Below are positions 14,952 through 22,744 of a DNA stretch of 64,000 bases, in pieces; position 1 is the stretch's first letter; each line of letters starts with the position of its first letter. The stretch lies in assembly GCA_000702025.1 (NCBI GenBank), contig KL370852.1:107542-171541 (forward strand), in the 5' to 3' direction. This DNA comes from Blautia schinkii DSM 10518 (GTDB taxonomy: Bacteria; Bacillota; Clostridia; Lachnospirales; Lachnospiraceae). The notes under the pieces are model-generated. The model was given only the letters and a program-made list of their open reading frames with translations. It searched no databases and was not told where the DNA came from. The position numbers were made by a program, and so were the translations under genes.

Positions 14952-15512
14952 TCACATATTTTCTAATACCAAAGGTACGTCCCCCAGGCGTTTCACTTCA
15001 AAACCATTACTCTTAAATTCGTCATAACAAAAATTATCTAATTCGTCACATGCAAGCTTATGAAACTCATAAAAATTTCTCCACCATTCATATCCATCAC
15101 CTAAGTTGTGCTCTAAGAAAGCATCCGCTATTTCTATTCCCATTTGTGGTGCCACATAAAATGCCCCCATAGCCAATACATTTACGTTATTTCCGGTAAT
15201 TGCACGTAACGCAGCCGGTACACTTTCCACCACACCGGCATTAACTCCCGGACATTTGCTGGCAGCAATATGGATTCCCATTCCTGTTCCACAAAAAATA
15301 AGCGCTCTCTCAAACTCCTTTTCTGCTATCTTCGCTCCAACCTTCAGACCAATACGGTGAAACATTTCAGGATTCTCTTCATTTGCTGACTTTACCCCTA
15401 TATCCGTAACTGTCCATCCCTTCTTTTTCAGATGCTCTACCACCGCTTCCTTAAGAGGAAATCCTGCAAAATCTGCCCCAACCAAAATCTGTTTATCTTT
15501 TACTGTTTTCAT
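14952..15512 (-). CDS. RpiB/LacAB-family sugar-phosphate isomerase
   Basis: 186 residues from ATG 15512 (AAGGGA before it); a start at 15554 would overlap the GH78 gene. RpiB fold: GADFAGFPLKEAV at the N terminus and the active-site loop CGTGMGIHIAASK with the catalytic-type Cys. The usual RpiB sequence after this loop (R-x-HNDANVL) is altered to AITGNNVNVLAMGAF, and there is a C-terminal extension rich in aromatic and acidic residues. So the substrate may not be ribose 5-phosphate; a deoxy or branched sugar phosphate from rhamnoside breakdown is possible. Last gene of the rhamnoside operon, 2 bp after GH78. Confidence 0.78.
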   Translation of the reverse strand: MKTVKDKQILVGADFAGFPLKEAVVEHLKKKGWTVTDIGVKSANEENPEMFHRIGLKVGAKIAEKEFERALIFCGTGMGIHIAASKCPGVNAGVVESVPAALRAITGNNVNVLAMGAFYVAPQMGIEIADAFLEHNLGDGYEWWRNFYEFHKLACDELDNFCYDEFKSNGFEVKRLGDVPLVLENM

Positions 15513-15514
15513 AA

Positions 15515-18106
15515 TTATTCCCTTATCCCCCTTTTTAAGCTTATCGTATGACACCCGGCCTTAAGCCAGATAGTCTTATCTTCAGGCACTATTTCGTTAC
15601 CATTTACCGAACACATTTCCCCACAGTCCTCCGGAAGAACGAGGCGGCATTTCGAATGGAACGGAACACTTACCGAAATTTCAATCACTCCATAATTCTC
15701 CTGTTTCCATTTGACTTCAATTTTTCCCTTATCGGTATTCACACTGCCCTCGGCCCATTTAAGTTTTCTTGGAATACAGGGCTGCACCTTAAATGAACGG
15801 AATCCCGGTTCTAATGGCTGCACCCCCAAAAGATATCGGTAAAACCAGGCACTGACAGTTGCATACATAGGATGATCGTGGGACGCCATCCCTAAAAGCG
15901 GACCGGACACTACATACTCCCACCTTTCCCATGTGGTAGTCGCACCTTTCTCCACCATATATCCCCAGCTCGGATAAGTGGTTTGCAGCACCAGGTCATA
16001 AGCCAGGTCAATATAACCATTCTCTGCTAATACTTCCAATATATAACGACTGCAGATATTTCCGGTAGTCAAATGTATATCATGGCGATAAATATCATTG
16101 ACTATTTGCTGTACCGTTTTATCCTTATCCGGCGATATACCCAGCCATACCATAAACGTATTTGAGGCCTGGCTGTTCGAGGCATAAAATCCCTCCTCAT
16201 GATAATAAGTATCATTTAAAGCTTTTTTTGTCCTCTCTTCTAATTCTTTCCACTTAGAAAGGTCCTCCGTTTTATCCAACGCCTCTGCCATTTGTCCCAT
16301 TAACCGGGCATTATAATAAAGAAAGCCTGTTGACATCAGTTCACCAGGTGTAATACAAGAAACCGCCCCGGCACCATTACTGCCCTCTATCGTCCCTGTA
16401 ATAGGCGCAGCCCAATCTCCATAGTAGCTGTAAGTCACAATACCGTCACAGGTATGCCTGGCAAGAAAATCCGTCCATGCCGCATAGCTGTCATAATACT
16501 CATGCAAAACATCTTTATCTCCATAATGCATATATAAAAGCCAGCCAAGTATAAGATAACTGCTGCATACCGGATCTGCCGGCTGGTTCCCATAGCGGAC
16601 AAAAGGAGCCGTATCCGTAATAGCGCCGGTGATGCTGCCTTGTGCATCACGGATATCCTGAAGATATTTACGGTAAAACCGGTGCATATCAAAATTATAC
16701 ACAGCCTCCTCAGCCCGCACAGTCAGATCATTGAGCCAGCCCAATCTCTCATCCCTCTGTGGACAATCCGTGGGGACACCATGGAGGTTATTGCTTTCCG
16801 TCCATTGACACATACTTTGGATTTTATTCACTAACGTATCAGCGCAGAAGAATTCCCCATTTTTTCTCACAGCGCTACGAAGTACCAAAGCATGTACCTC
16901 AGTCTTAACCGGAGCTTTAGACAAGCCGCTGATTTCGATATACCGAAAACCATGATATGTAAATCTAGCGCAATAGGTTTGCTTTTTACCTTTAGATATA
17001 AAAATATCTCTTGCCTGTGCAGTACGAAGGTTTGCAGTGTTCAGCATCCCTTTATTGTCAACCAATTCCGAGTATCTGATTGTCACCTGCACACCTTCCG
17101 GCTCATCTACAGGAAGCTCTACCACTCCTGCAAGATTCTGTCCAAAGTCGATTACATAAACTCCTTTTTCTATCTCCGTAACAGACTGGCCGCATAATCT
17201 GTCAATGCATCTGATAGGCTCAACATTCTGTGGAACAATACGGGCTTTTGGTGGTTCTGTACCAATAACCGGTTTCCATCCCTCTGCTTCTTTAAACTGT
17301 TCTCCAGGTATCGCCCATCCTTCTATCTCATCTCTTGCATCATAGATTTCCCCTATATATAAAGAATTTTCTTTAACAGGCCCGCGGGAATTCGTCAGCC
17401 ATCCGTTATTTTCCTTAACGTATAACCATTCTTTTTCTCCATCCTCATATTCCACACTCATCTCTCCGGAAAACAGAATCTGCCCGCAATCAAATCCCAG
17501 CATGGTCCCATACCAGCCTTTTCCCAGCCATACGCCCCAACAATTTTTTCCTTCCTGCAACATACTGCTGATATCATAGGAAACATAGCAGATTCTTTTC
17601 CGATAGTCTGTATAAGCCGGAGCCAGCATGTCCTCCCCCGCTTTTCTGCCGTTGATATAGAGTTCATGGTATCCCAGACCACAAAGATAAACCCTGGCAC
17701 GCCTTACTTTTTTCTTAACCAAAAATTCTTTTCTGAACAAAGGAGCATTATCTACCGGCGGCTGTGCACACAGCCATTCAGCCTTCCACTCCCCGCTTTT
17801 TAGTCCTGTGCTGAAATTCTCCGAATCACTATCTATAATGTTTCCCAACTCGTCTTCCACGGACACTTGTACAGTATAATCTTCATCATAATCCAGTTCT
17901 GCTCCTTGATATACTATATCTTCCGCGCATTCTGATTCTATCCATCCAGAATCCCACAATTCTGCACCGTTCCTTCCTGAAACTCTGATACGGTATTTCT
18001 TCTGACTGCCTTCCAGTCCGGTACAATACCATCCAAAAGCTGGTTTTCCCACCAATGCTTCAGGATATCCTTCTCCGAATCCTTTTACTATACATTTTCT
18101 ATCCAT
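15515..18106 (-). CDS. Alpha-L-rhamnosidase, glycoside hydrolase family 78
   Basis: 863 residues from ATG 18106 (GGGGGAA ribosome site). N-terminal beta domains (Bac_rhamnosid_N, with YINGRKAGEDMLAPAYTDYR), then the alpha/alpha barrel with the GH78 hallmark PTDCPQRDERLGW near residue 445, which holds an essential Asp and Arg-Asp-Glu cluster, and a C-terminal beta-sandwich. No signal peptide, so it works in the cytoplasm on rhamnosides (for example flavonoid or glycan fragments) brought in by the ABC importer encoded upstream. It removes terminal alpha-L-rhamnose with inversion. Confidence 0.93.
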   Translation of the reverse strand: MDRKCIVKGFGEGYPEALVGKPAFGWYCTGLEGSQKKYRIRVSGRNGAELWDSGWIESECAEDIVYQGAELDYDEDYTVQVSVEDELGNIIDSDSENFSTGLKSGEWKAEWLCAQPPVDNAPLFRKEFLVKKKVRRARVYLCGLGYHELYINGRKAGEDMLAPAYTDYRKRICYVSYDISSMLQEGKNCWGVWLGKGWYGTMLGFDCGQILFSGEMSVEYEDGEKEWLYVKENNGWLTNSRGPVKENSLYIGEIYDARDEIEGWAIPGEQFKEAEGWKPVIGTEPPKARIVPQNVEPIRCIDRLCGQSVTEIEKGVYVIDFGQNLAGVVELPVDEPEGVQVTIRYSELVDNKGMLNTANLRTAQARDIFISKGKKQTYCARFTYHGFRYIEISGLSKAPVKTEVHALVLRSAVRKNGEFFCADTLVNKIQSMCQWTESNNLHGVPTDCPQRDERLGWLNDLTVRAEEAVYNFDMHRFYRKYLQDIRDAQGSITGAITDTAPFVRYGNQPADPVCSSYLILGWLLYMHYGDKDVLHEYYDSYAAWTDFLARHTCDGIVTYSYYGDWAAPITGTIEGSNGAGAVSCITPGELMSTGFLYYNARLMGQMAEALDKTEDLSKWKELEERTKKALNDTYYHEEGFYASNSQASNTFMVWLGISPDKDKTVQQIVNDIYRHDIHLTTGNICSRYILEVLAENGYIDLAYDLVLQTTYPSWGYMVEKGATTTWERWEYVVSGPLLGMASHDHPMYATVSAWFYRYLLGVQPLEPGFRSFKVQPCIPRKLKWAEGSVNTDKGKIEVKWKQENYGVIEISVSVPFHSKCRLVLPEDCGEMCSVNGNEIVPEDKTIWLKAGCHTISLKRGIRE

Positions 18107-18157
18107 ATAATTTTTCCCCCAATACAATTACCCTGTATCATGCTTTTCGGAGCACGC

Positions 18158-18985
18158 CTATCCCTTAACGGCTCCGGCAGTTATTCCCTCTACTATGTAT
18201 TTCTGGCATACCCCATAAACCAATACCATAGGAAGCGCCACTAACACCATGTCTGCAAAAATCAAGTTCCATTCTGAGAAATACTGTCCCTTAAAATTAT
18301 ATACGGTAAGGGGCATAGTCAAATTTTTACTGGAATTAAGTAAGTACAGTGGTGTCTGCAAATCATTCCATGTGCCCATACCTACTATGACGATATTAGT
18401 CATCATAACCGGCTTCAAAAGCGGCATTATCACATTCAGAAATAACCTGATCGTGTTACATCCGTCAATGAAAGCAGCTTCATCTAATTCCCTCGGTATA
18501 GTATCCATAAAATTTGTAAACAGAAACATTGCCCAAGCTATATTTGTAGCAATCATCACCATAATAAGTCCCGTTTTCGTATTGTCGATATGGAAAAACT
18601 GCAAAATTACAATTGTCGGAACTACACATATAGGAACAATCAATCCTAAAGAAAAAAAGGTATTTAAAAACCTGCTGAGTTTATCCTTTCTTCTTCCGAT
18701 GATAAAGGAGCCAAGAGCACAAATAAAAGAAGTGATACCAACCACAAATACTGTAATTATCACGCTGTTTTTAAATGCCAGCATTAAATTTGACTTTTCA
18801 ATCGTGTCTTTATAATTAGTAAATACCCACTCCGTAGGAATACTAAAATTAAAACGCGCCGCTTCACCTGTAGTCTTAAATGAACCTAACACAACTACCA
18901 GTAAAGGAATAATGACTAACAGGCTCAGTAAAAGCATAAGGATTTCCAGAACTGCTGTCCTCCATGTATATTTTCTTCTGAACAT
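18158..18985 (-). CDS. Sugar ABC transporter permease (MalG/AraQ type)
   Basis: 275 residues with six membrane segments and the cytoplasmic loop EAAFIDGCNTIRLFLNVIMP that contacts the ATPase. One half of the membrane pore of a carbohydrate importer. Overlaps the upstream permease by 1 bp. No ATPase gene is present; as in many Firmicutes a shared MsmK-type ATPase encoded elsewhere is expected. Confidence 0.93.
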   Translation of the reverse strand: MFRRKYTWRTAVLEILMLLLSLLVIIPLLVVVLGSFKTTGEAARFNFSIPTEWVFTNYKDTIEKSNLMLAFKNSVIITVFVVGITSFICALGSFIIGRRKDKLSRFLNTFFSLGLIVPICVVPTIVILQFFHIDNTKTGLIMVMIATNIAWAMFLFTNFMDTIPRELDEAAFIDGCNTIRLFLNVIMPLLKPVMMTNIVIVGMGTWNDLQTPLYLLNSSKNLTMPLTVYNFKGQYFSEWNLIFADMVLVALPMVLVYGVCQKYIVEGITAGAVKG

Positions 18986-19863
18986 TAATAACTAACCTCC
19001 TTACTGGCAAAGTACTTCCTGACAAATATAGTCACCAACACCACGACTAAAGAAAGAAGCATGGTGATTGCTGTAGACTTGCCGTAGAACCCACGATTAA
19101 AGTATTCGTAAATCATCATACCCATAACCGTTGATTCGTGTCCCGGGCCTCCTTTAGTTAATGTCAATACCTGCTCAAATACTCTGAAACCACCGATAAT
19201 TGACTGTGTTATATTGATGGTTAATGCAGGAATCAACATCGGCAAAGTCAGGTACCAAAACTGTTTCCAGGAATTTGCCCCATCTATCCTGGACGCTTCA
19301 TAAAAGTCCTGGGGAATTGCGGCAAGTCCGGCAATGTAAATCATCATATGAAATCCTGTCCACTTCCATATATCCTCCAATATAACTGTAAATAAGGCAG
19401 TATCCGCACTTGCTACCCATTCCTGTTTGCATAAAATTCCGAATGCCCCTAAAATCTGGTTTACTGTTCCGTCCATCTGGAACAATGCATTAAACATAAT
19501 CCCGACTACGACATAACTCAGCACCGCCGGCACATAGAATATAGTTCTTAAGAAGCCTCTGGTTTTCAAAGGCTTACTGAACGCCAACGCTAAAAGCAAT
19601 GCCAGAACATTTCTGAATACAACTATACAGATTGTAAAAACCAGTGTATTCCTTATCGCCGTCTGCACACTACTGTCACGCATAATAGATGCATAATTTT
19701 TCAGCCCCACCAGCTTTATTCCCGACCTTGTAATATCCCAATTTGTGAATGAAATTGCAATTCCGCCCACAACAGGTACAATAAAAAATATAACGAAAAT
19801 CAAAACTACCGGCAAAAGCAGATATTTGGGATATAAATAATCTTCTCTTTTCTTTTTTTTCAT
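18985..19863 (-). CDS. Sugar ABC transporter permease (MalF/UgpA type)
   Basis: 292 residues, six membrane segments after a basic N terminus (MKKKKREDY). The EAA loop is EASRIDGANSWKQFWYLTLP. Partner of the MalG-type permease for the same importer. It is separated from the binding-protein gene upstream by a hairpin that probably lowers permease expression relative to the binding protein. Confidence 0.93.
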   Translation of the reverse strand: MKKKKREDYLYPKYLLLPVVLIFVIFFIVPVVGGIAISFTNWDITRSGIKLVGLKNYASIMRDSSVQTAIRNTLVFTICIVVFRNVLALLLALAFSKPLKTRGFLRTIFYVPAVLSYVVVGIMFNALFQMDGTVNQILGAFGILCKQEWVASADTALFTVILEDIWKWTGFHMMIYIAGLAAIPQDFYEASRIDGANSWKQFWYLTLPMLIPALTINITQSIIGGFRVFEQVLTLTKGGPGHESTVMGMMIYEYFNRGFYGKSTAITMLLSLVVVLVTIFVRKYFASKEVSY

Positions 19864-19884
19864 GCCTCGTCTCCCATTTCTGAA

Positions 19885-19911
19885 AAGGCCGCCGCATTAT
19901 GCAGCGGCCTT
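19885..19911 (-). terminator. Intercistronic hairpin/attenuator after the binding-protein gene
   Basis: AAGGCCGC (19885-19892) pairs with GCGGCCTT (19904-19911); minus strand ends CCTTTTC. It sits between the binding protein and permeases, the usual place for a leaky terminator. Confidence 0.65.
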
Positions 19912-19919
19912 TGTTTACA

Positions 19920-21203
19920 TTAGTTGAAACCTTCTATTTCCTTATCCCTCATAAACTCGTTATATCTCTCGTCCCAATCCTTGATAGCCTCTGCAGGCTC
20001 TTTACCCATTGTCACCTCTACGATATTTCTAAAAAGATAATCTTCCATAATCGGGCGCGCCACGTCAAAATATGCGTCAAATTCGTAGGTATATTTTCCT
20101 GTATTTACATAGTTCTCAATCAGGTTCTTTTGTGCCGGAAGGAGATCTCCGCCATCTACATCAACCCAGGCGGATGCACAGGGATAACTTTCAAAAACGG
20201 GCCCCAAAATTTCCGGGGAACTCCAATATCTTAAGTACTCTTTTGCCAGTTCAGAATTTTCACCTTTGGGAACATAAGCACCTTCGGTATATGCTCCGAT
20301 AGCTATCATGTCTTTGTCACCGAACGGGATTGCAAAGGAACCAAGCTCTACATCCGGATAAGCATCATTCATTGCTATTTCAAACCATTCTCCCTGTATT
20401 ACCATAGGATATTCACCTTCTCCTACGACTGCCATGGAAGTATCATAAGTCTGAGATGCATGGTTTTCATTTGCATAACCTTTCGTATAAATATCCTGAA
20501 GTCCCTGAAGCACTTCTTCCATTTCCGGTATATCTGTAAATCTGATTTTATTTGTCAGCAGATCATTGTAAATAGTATCCTTTTTTTCATCAAGTACCAC
20601 ACCCCAGCCCATTGTAGTCCAAACCTGTGTGGTCCATGGATCAGCATCTGTCATGTATACAGGAGTTACGCCCTGGGACTTAATATCCTCAAGAATTGCC
20701 CAGAATTCATCCATTGTCTTAGGCTGAGGGTTATCGTATCCTAATTCTTTCATTTTTTCTTTGTTGTAATAAACTCCTCCGAAAAAGTTACCGGAAACAT
20801 AAGTAGGCATGCCATAGATATGTCCGTCCTTATAAGTTAATACATCTTTGGCTGCCAGCCGTTCCACCCACGGCTCCTCGTCCAATATCTCTCCTTTTTC
20901 CGTAATATTGTACTGCTCTACTGTCTGCGGAACATTTGAAAAAATAATATCGGGCGGATCATTTGTTGCCAGTTTAGTCGCAATCACGCTCTCAATATCC
21001 GTATTTGGCATTGCTACTACGTCAGCCTTGATTCCGTATGTTTCTTCAATTCTCTTAGCTGCTTCTGCACACTGATCTTTCCAGGCATCCTTAGAACTAT
21101 AAATCGTTACCACACGTTCTTCCGCCATTACCGGCACCGTACCTCCTGCAATAACCCCCACACACATGACTGCTGATAATATTCCTGATAGCATCTTCTT
21201 CAT
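19920..21203 (-). CDS. Sugar ABC transporter substrate-binding protein
   Basis: 427 residues, family 1 extracellular solute-binding fold. The N terminus has a signal peptide ending VPVMAEE (signal peptidase I type). The only early Cys (in AVMCVGV) is not in a lipobox, so unlike most Firmicute binding proteins it appears not to be lipid-anchored. It should deliver rhamnose-containing oligosaccharides to the two permeases, given GH78 downstream. Ribosome site GGAGG. The gene lies behind a LacI-type operator (21236-21249). Confidence 0.88.
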   Translation of the reverse strand: MKKMLSGILSAVMCVGVIAGGTVPVMAEERVVTIYSSKDAWKDQCAEAAKRIEETYGIKADVVAMPNTDIESVIATKLATNDPPDIIFSNVPQTVEQYNITEKGEILDEEPWVERLAAKDVLTYKDGHIYGMPTYVSGNFFGGVYYNKEKMKELGYDNPQPKTMDEFWAILEDIKSQGVTPVYMTDADPWTTQVWTTMGWGVVLDEKKDTIYNDLLTNKIRFTDIPEMEEVLQGLQDIYTKGYANENHASQTYDTSMAVVGEGEYPMVIQGEWFEIAMNDAYPDVELGSFAIPFGDKDMIAIGAYTEGAYVPKGENSELAKEYLRYWSSPEILGPVFESYPCASAWVDVDGGDLLPAQKNLIENYVNTGKYTYEFDAYFDVARPIMEDYLFRNIVEVTMGKEPAEAIKDWDERYNEFMRDKEIEGFN

Positions 21204-21235
21204 TCTTTTTTTCCTCCGTTTACATATAGTTTTTG

Positions 21236-21249
21236 TTAAAACGTTTTAA
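21236..21249. promoter_or_regulatory. LacI-type operator upstream of the rhamnoside importer
   Basis: Perfect palindrome TTAAAACGTTTTAA with the central CG typical of LacI-family sites, about 33 bp upstream of the binding-protein start. Near-copies lie at 22416 and 22571 by the regulator gene. Confidence 0.75.
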
Positions 21250-21358
21250 TGATTGGTAAAAAAATTTTATCTCGACCCTCCTTTCATCTATTTGAAACTG
21301 CCGGATTCTGCTTTCTGCACCCCACAAAACTACAGAATCCAAGCAGCTTTTTTATAAC

Positions 21359-22390
21359 TCAGCAGGATTCCCTGATTACCAGTGACTGCTGTAAACAGAT
21401 ATTATCTATTTTTTTCTCCCCATTGCTGATTCTTATCACCATCTTCATCAGCTCTTCTCCTAAAAGCTGCTGATCCTGTGATACAGTTGTCAGTCTTGGA
21501 TTTACATATCCGGAAATCTCAGTATTATCGAATCCGACCACCCCAAAATCCCGGGGAACAGAAAATCCACACTCCTTCATGGCTCTCATAATACCGATGG
21601 CAAGCAAATCCGATGAAGAAATCCATGCATCGGGCAAATCCTCTTTTTTATATGTAGTCAAAAGCTCTTTCATATATTGGTAACCAGTTCTTAAGTTATC
21701 CAAACATAACTCTTTACGCATAAATACATATTTCTCATCAAATCGGTAACCACATGTCTTTAGTCCTTCCTGATAGCCCTGATAGCGGTCCTGCAGGTTT
21801 GTCAGATATAAAGGCTCTGAAATAAATCCAATTCTCTGATAACCTTTTTCTTTTAGCATTCTTACAATATCTAACATTACCTTTGTATTATCATACTCAA
21901 TATATGGCACTCCACTCAAGGCTGTACTGCGGTCAGCAAGGACGACTGTAATCCCATTTTTTAAAAAGTGCTTAATCTCTTCCTCATCATCATGGCCATT
22001 GAAAATAATAACCGTGCCGATGTTATTTCCTTCCAGCCTTTTTAATTCTCTTCGTTCTCGTTCCAGGGAATATTCATAACCGTGAATCTGAACTCCATAA
22101 CCATTTTCATATGCCTTGTCTAAAAAAGCACTGGCTACTTTAGAATGGAAACTGTTGTTTAAATTGGGAATCATTAAGCCTATTGTATAGTTTTTTTTGC
22201 TCCGTAGTGATTTCGCCATTACATTAGGCGTGTAGTCTAATTCCCTGATTGCAGAATATACTCTTTGTGTTGTTTCCTTTGAAATTGTTGCCGTACCATT
22301 AATTACATGGGACACTGTCCCAATTGTTACTCCTGCTTTCTCAGCAACCTGAGAAATTGTTACCCTTTTTCTCTTTAGATTTTCTCCCAT
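21359..22390 (-). CDS. LacI-family transcription regulator
   Basis: 343 residues. N-terminal helix-turn-helix TISQVAEKAGVTIGTVSHVING (about 9-30) and hinge helix NVMAKSLRSKK (about 56-66), then a periplasmic-binding-protein-like sensor domain to the end. It reads in the same direction as the rhamnoside importer 155 bp downstream and is preceded by its own operator. It most likely represses (or with a ligand releases) the rhamnoside genes and itself; the effector may be rhamnose or a rhamnoside. Confidence 0.93.
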   Translation of the reverse strand: MGENLKRKRVTISQVAEKAGVTIGTVSHVINGTATISKETTQRVYSAIRELDYTPNVMAKSLRSKKNYTIGLMIPNLNNSFHSKVASAFLDKAYENGYGVQIHGYEYSLERERRELKRLEGNNIGTVIIFNGHDDEEEIKHFLKNGITVVLADRSTALSGVPYIEYDNTKVMLDIVRMLKEKGYQRIGFISEPLYLTNLQDRYQGYQEGLKTCGYRFDEKYVFMRKELCLDNLRTGYQYMKELLTTYKKEDLPDAWISSSDLLAIGIMRAMKECGFSVPRDFGVVGFDNTEISGYVNPRLTTVSQDQQLLGEELMKMVIRISNGEKKIDNICLQQSLVIRESC

Positions 22391-22415
22391 AGTGTTCCTT
22401 ACATTGACAATTTTA

Positions 22416-22429
22416 TTAAAACGCTTTAA
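22416..22429. promoter_or_regulatory. LacI-type operator at the regulator's own promoter
   Basis: TTAAAACGCTTTAA, one base from the perfect palindrome at 21236, 26 bp upstream of the regulator start: autoregulation. Confidence 0.65.
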
Positions 22430-22570
22430 TTAGTGTTAATGATACACATCTTTCTGATAATTATCAATATGCAATGTTATTTTTAATGTTATTACTATAT
22501 TTCAACATATTTTATTGTTAGTTTTAGACAAAAAACCACATTTTCAAGTCATTATTACCTCGAAATTGTT

Positions 22571-22584
22571 TTAAAACATTTTAA
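22571..22584. promoter_or_regulatory. Distal LacI-type operator
   Basis: TTAAAACATTTTAA, one base from the consensus palindrome, about 155 bp from the 22416 site. Spacing would permit a repression loop. The rest of 22391-22614 is AT-rich with no ORF or other clear signal. Confidence 0.45.
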
Positions 22585-22615
22585 TTATTTTGCATGACAC
22601 TTTAGACATCCAAAC

Positions 22616-22658
22616 AAAAAAGCTGACAGCCTCTAAAACATTTTTAGAAACTGTCAGC
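22616..22658 (-). terminator. Terminator of nrdD
   Basis: GCTGACAG (22658-22651) pairs with CTGTCAGC (22629-22622), with a second inner pairing of TTCTAAAA and TTTTAGA; minus strand ends TTTTTT. Confidence 0.9.
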
Positions 22659-22744
22659 GTATTCATATTTTTAGCAATTCTTGTTTTTAGAGATTCTTCT
22701 TTCTACTTATAGAAACGGGAGAAATCTCACTTATCTTATGGAAT

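Noticed and set aside
21301-21340. Hairpin GGATTCTG/CAGAATCC followed by AAGCAGCTTTTTT as a terminator
   Set aside because: The U-run is on the plus strand, where no gene ends; on the minus strand, where lacI ends, no U-run follows. Left as an unexplained hairpin.
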